Positions 41,125 to 42,191 of a DNA stretch of 42,191 nucleotides are shown here, piece by piece (position 1 is the first letter of the stretch; each line of letters begins with the position of its first letter). This stretch comes from Desulfovibrio sp. (lineage in GTDB: Bacteria > Desulfobacterota > Desulfovibrionia > Desulfovibrionales > Desulfovibrionaceae). Location: contig NZ_JAAVBE010000037.1 of the NCBI RefSeq assembly GCF_014803725.1, positions 1 through 42,191 on the forward strand, written 5' to 3'. The position numbers and the translations under genes were made by a program. The notes under the pieces were generated by a model. It was not told the DNA's origin, searched no databases, and saw only the letters and a program-made list of their open reading frames with translations.

Positions 41125-41421
41125 ATGTGTCAAATAGAACGCGCCAAGGCCCTGCTGGAGGTATTCCGGCAGGGCCTTCAGCATTATGGGGAACGGCAGA
41201 CGCGCACCCAGTTGGGCGACCGATCTGCTTATCTGGGTATGAGCGAACTTGCCCGGTATGGGGAATGCCCACGAGCGGCAGTCGCAGCCAAACTCAGCCA
41301 GCAGCATACCTCCCTTGAAACTCTGCTTACGCTTCAGCGTGGGCATTGGTTTGAGGATGGCATTGCTGGCTGCTTTGGGGAACTGGGTTTGCGCCTCATG
41401 CGGCAGGTCGAGATCAGCTGA
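41125..41421 (+). pseudogene. RecB/Cas4-like exonuclease gene, cut by an IS
   Basis: ATG 41125 is preceded by AGGAGG. Only 98 residues remain. YLGMSELARYGECPRAAVAA and LLTLQRGHWFEDGIAG are the first conserved elements of PD-(D/E)XK exonucleases that partner ERF/RecT proteins. They give the Cys next to the first strand and the RGxxFE motif. The frame ends at RQVEIS with TGA at 41419-41421. This TGA is the first three bases of the IS end, so the stop comes from the insertion. The catalytic D-ExK core is lost; the protein is surely inactive unless it has another use. Confidence 0.75.
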
Positions 41422-42191
41422 CCCTACCCCATTCACGATACCAAGGATAAGTTAGTGGTTCCTGTCGTGGTTGAGGGTTGATGGATTGCCCGGAAAGCTT
41501 CGGGGCTTTGCCACCCAAGTGCGCTGTGGGGACGGTTGCAATTATAATCCTGGCGCCATTGCTCGATGAGACGCCGGGCTTCTGCCAGGGAAACGAAAAT
41601 ATTCTGGTTCAGGCATTCATCGCGGAGCCTTCCGTTGAAACTTTCCACAAAACCGTTATCTGTGGGGTTTCCGGGCCGACTATGCGCCAGGCCAACGCCA
41701 TGTTTTTGCGCCCATTCATTCAAGGCGTGGCCTGTGAACTCCGGTCCATTGTCCGTTAGGAGCCTGCGTGGCAGGCGTCCTTGCAGCCGAAGGCGTTCGA
41801 GCACCTGCACCACCCGTTGGCCAGAAAGCGATATACCCACTTCCAGGGCTGGGGTTGACCGGTCCCAGAGGTCAAGGATGGTCAGGATACGGATACGCCG
41901 CCCTGACTCCAGACTATCGCTGACAAAATCCATCCCCCATTGCTCGTCGGGACCGATAGGCGCTGGTTGGCACGACCGCAGGACACAAGGACGCTTCTTC
42001 ATGGGGCGCAAGCGCAAGGACAGGCTCTCCTCGCGGTACAGTCGCTCCGTCCGCTTATGATTCACCACGAGCCCCTCACGCCGCAACAAGACATGCAGTC
42101 GCTGAACGCCGAAACGCCGCCGCTCCTCTGCCAGTTCCCGCAGACGCCGCCGCAGCTCCGCATCCCGGTCCTATGGAGGAGGACGCCGTAC
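41419..42191 (-). mobile_element. IS3-family element (partial, runs off the window)
   Basis: The left boundary is set by TGACCCTACCCCATTCACGA (41419-41438), an IS3-type terminus starting with TGA. It lies where the exonuclease reading frame is lost. The transposase inside reads toward this end. The other end and orfA are outside the window, so no direct target repeat can be checked. Confidence 0.8.
41433..42170 (-). CDS. IS3-family transposase OrfB (DDE integrase core, partial)
   Basis: The frame is open from TAG 42171-42173 to the stop at 41433. The first ATG is 42089 ([20 protein letters not shown]). Upstream codons also look coding ([20 protein letters not shown]), as is usual since OrfB is made by frameshift from orfA. 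Catalytic residues: [10 protein letters not shown] (Asp), [11 protein letters not shown] (Asp) and [17 protein letters not shown] (Glu). The end [14 protein letters not shown] is typical. The TAG follows RPPP codons. It could be a nonsense change of a Gln codon or the natural end of the frame before the shift site; the window is too short to tell. Confidence 0.88.
   Translation of the reverse strand, partial: DRDAELRRRLRELAEERRRFGVQRLHVLLRREGLVVNHKRTERLYREESLSLRLRPMKKRPCVLRSCQPAPIGPDEQWGMDFVSDSLESGRRIRILTILDLWDRSTPALEVGISLSGQRVVQVLERLRLQGRLPRRLLTDNGPEFTGHALNEWAQKHGVGLAHSRPGNPTDNGFVESFNGRLRDECLNQNIFVSLAEARRLIEQWRQDYNCNRPHSALGWQSPEAFRAIHQPSTTTGTTNLSLVS

Larger units (their letters stand above)
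15393..42191. mobile_element. Integrated element at tRNA-Leu (left end seen, right end not found)
   Basis: Base composition drops sharply right after tRNA-Leu and stays lower and patchy to the window edge. A tyrosine recombinase is the first gene. Replication-type, recombination, regulator, toxin-antitoxin and IS genes follow. I found no second copy of the tRNA 3' end downstream, so attR is either beyond the window or lost. No conjugation genes (relaxase, T4SS) are visible, so it could be a satellite, an integrative mobilisable element or part of a larger island. Confidence 0.75.

Overview
The window joins a GC-rich chromosomal backbone (1 to about 15,390) to a lower-GC integrated element (about 15,393 to the right edge). 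Gene content, high GC and several GTG/TTG starts suggest a Desulfovibrio-like deltaproteobacterium. That assignment is inference from general resemblance; there is no rRNA or ribosomal protein here to test it.

Backbone. After the tail of a Pro/Ala/Gln-rich protein and an exported BOF (YgiW/YdeI-like) protein comes a tight operon, 874-9786. It holds an MdtA-like adaptor, two RND pumps (MdtB-like and MdtC-like) and a diaminopropionate ammonia-lyase, each joined to the next by an ATGA overlap. Facing it on the minus strand are feoA, with a Fur-box-like promoter, then a run of maf, a YfcE-type phosphodiesterase, a Trm112-like zinc protein and two tandem DUF3298-type exported paralogues. Next is a sodium/calcium-exchanger-family membrane protein whose leader is a clear yybP-ykoY (Mn2+) riboswitch ending in an intrinsic terminator. 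The backbone ends at tRNA-Leu(GAG).

Integrated element. A tyrosine recombinase gene begins about 108 bp after tRNA-Leu, so the tRNA is the probable attachment site. No second copy of the tRNA 3' end is visible, so the right end probably lies outside the window. Cargo from 17.3 to 24.8 kb comprises a TOPRIM-like/RepA-type primase-helicase, a strongly structured non-coding stretch, an orphan UmuD, an exported SNase, an inovirus Gp2/YagK-like replication protein, small DNA-binding proteins, a nucleoside deoxyribosyltransferase and a Ros/MucR-type regulator.

The most unusual part is 24.9-37.4 kb. It is a regulated cluster of small membrane or glycine-zipper proteins, controlled by one XRE and two WYL-domain regulators. 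The left arm (minus strand) is a WYL regulator followed by seven small genes, two of them under 60 codons. The right arm (plus strand) has a glycine-zipper/coiled-coil protein, a 460-aa membrane protein of unknown family and a YaaW/UPF0174-like protein. After these come a second WYL gene, a 351-aa unknown protein, a 47-aa protein and an 843-aa VIT-vWA protein. A perfect 21-bp repeat lies in front of two transcription units of the right arm. I regard this as a candidate undescribed, probably membrane-acting, stress or defence system; the function is not proven by sequence.

Distal part. It contains a Tat-signal metallo-beta-lactamase-fold protein, a MazEF-type toxin-antitoxin pair, a remnant of an IS3-family end, an ERF single-strand annealing protein and a RecB/Cas4-like exonuclease gene. 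The exonuclease gene is cut off by an IS3-family element that runs off the window.
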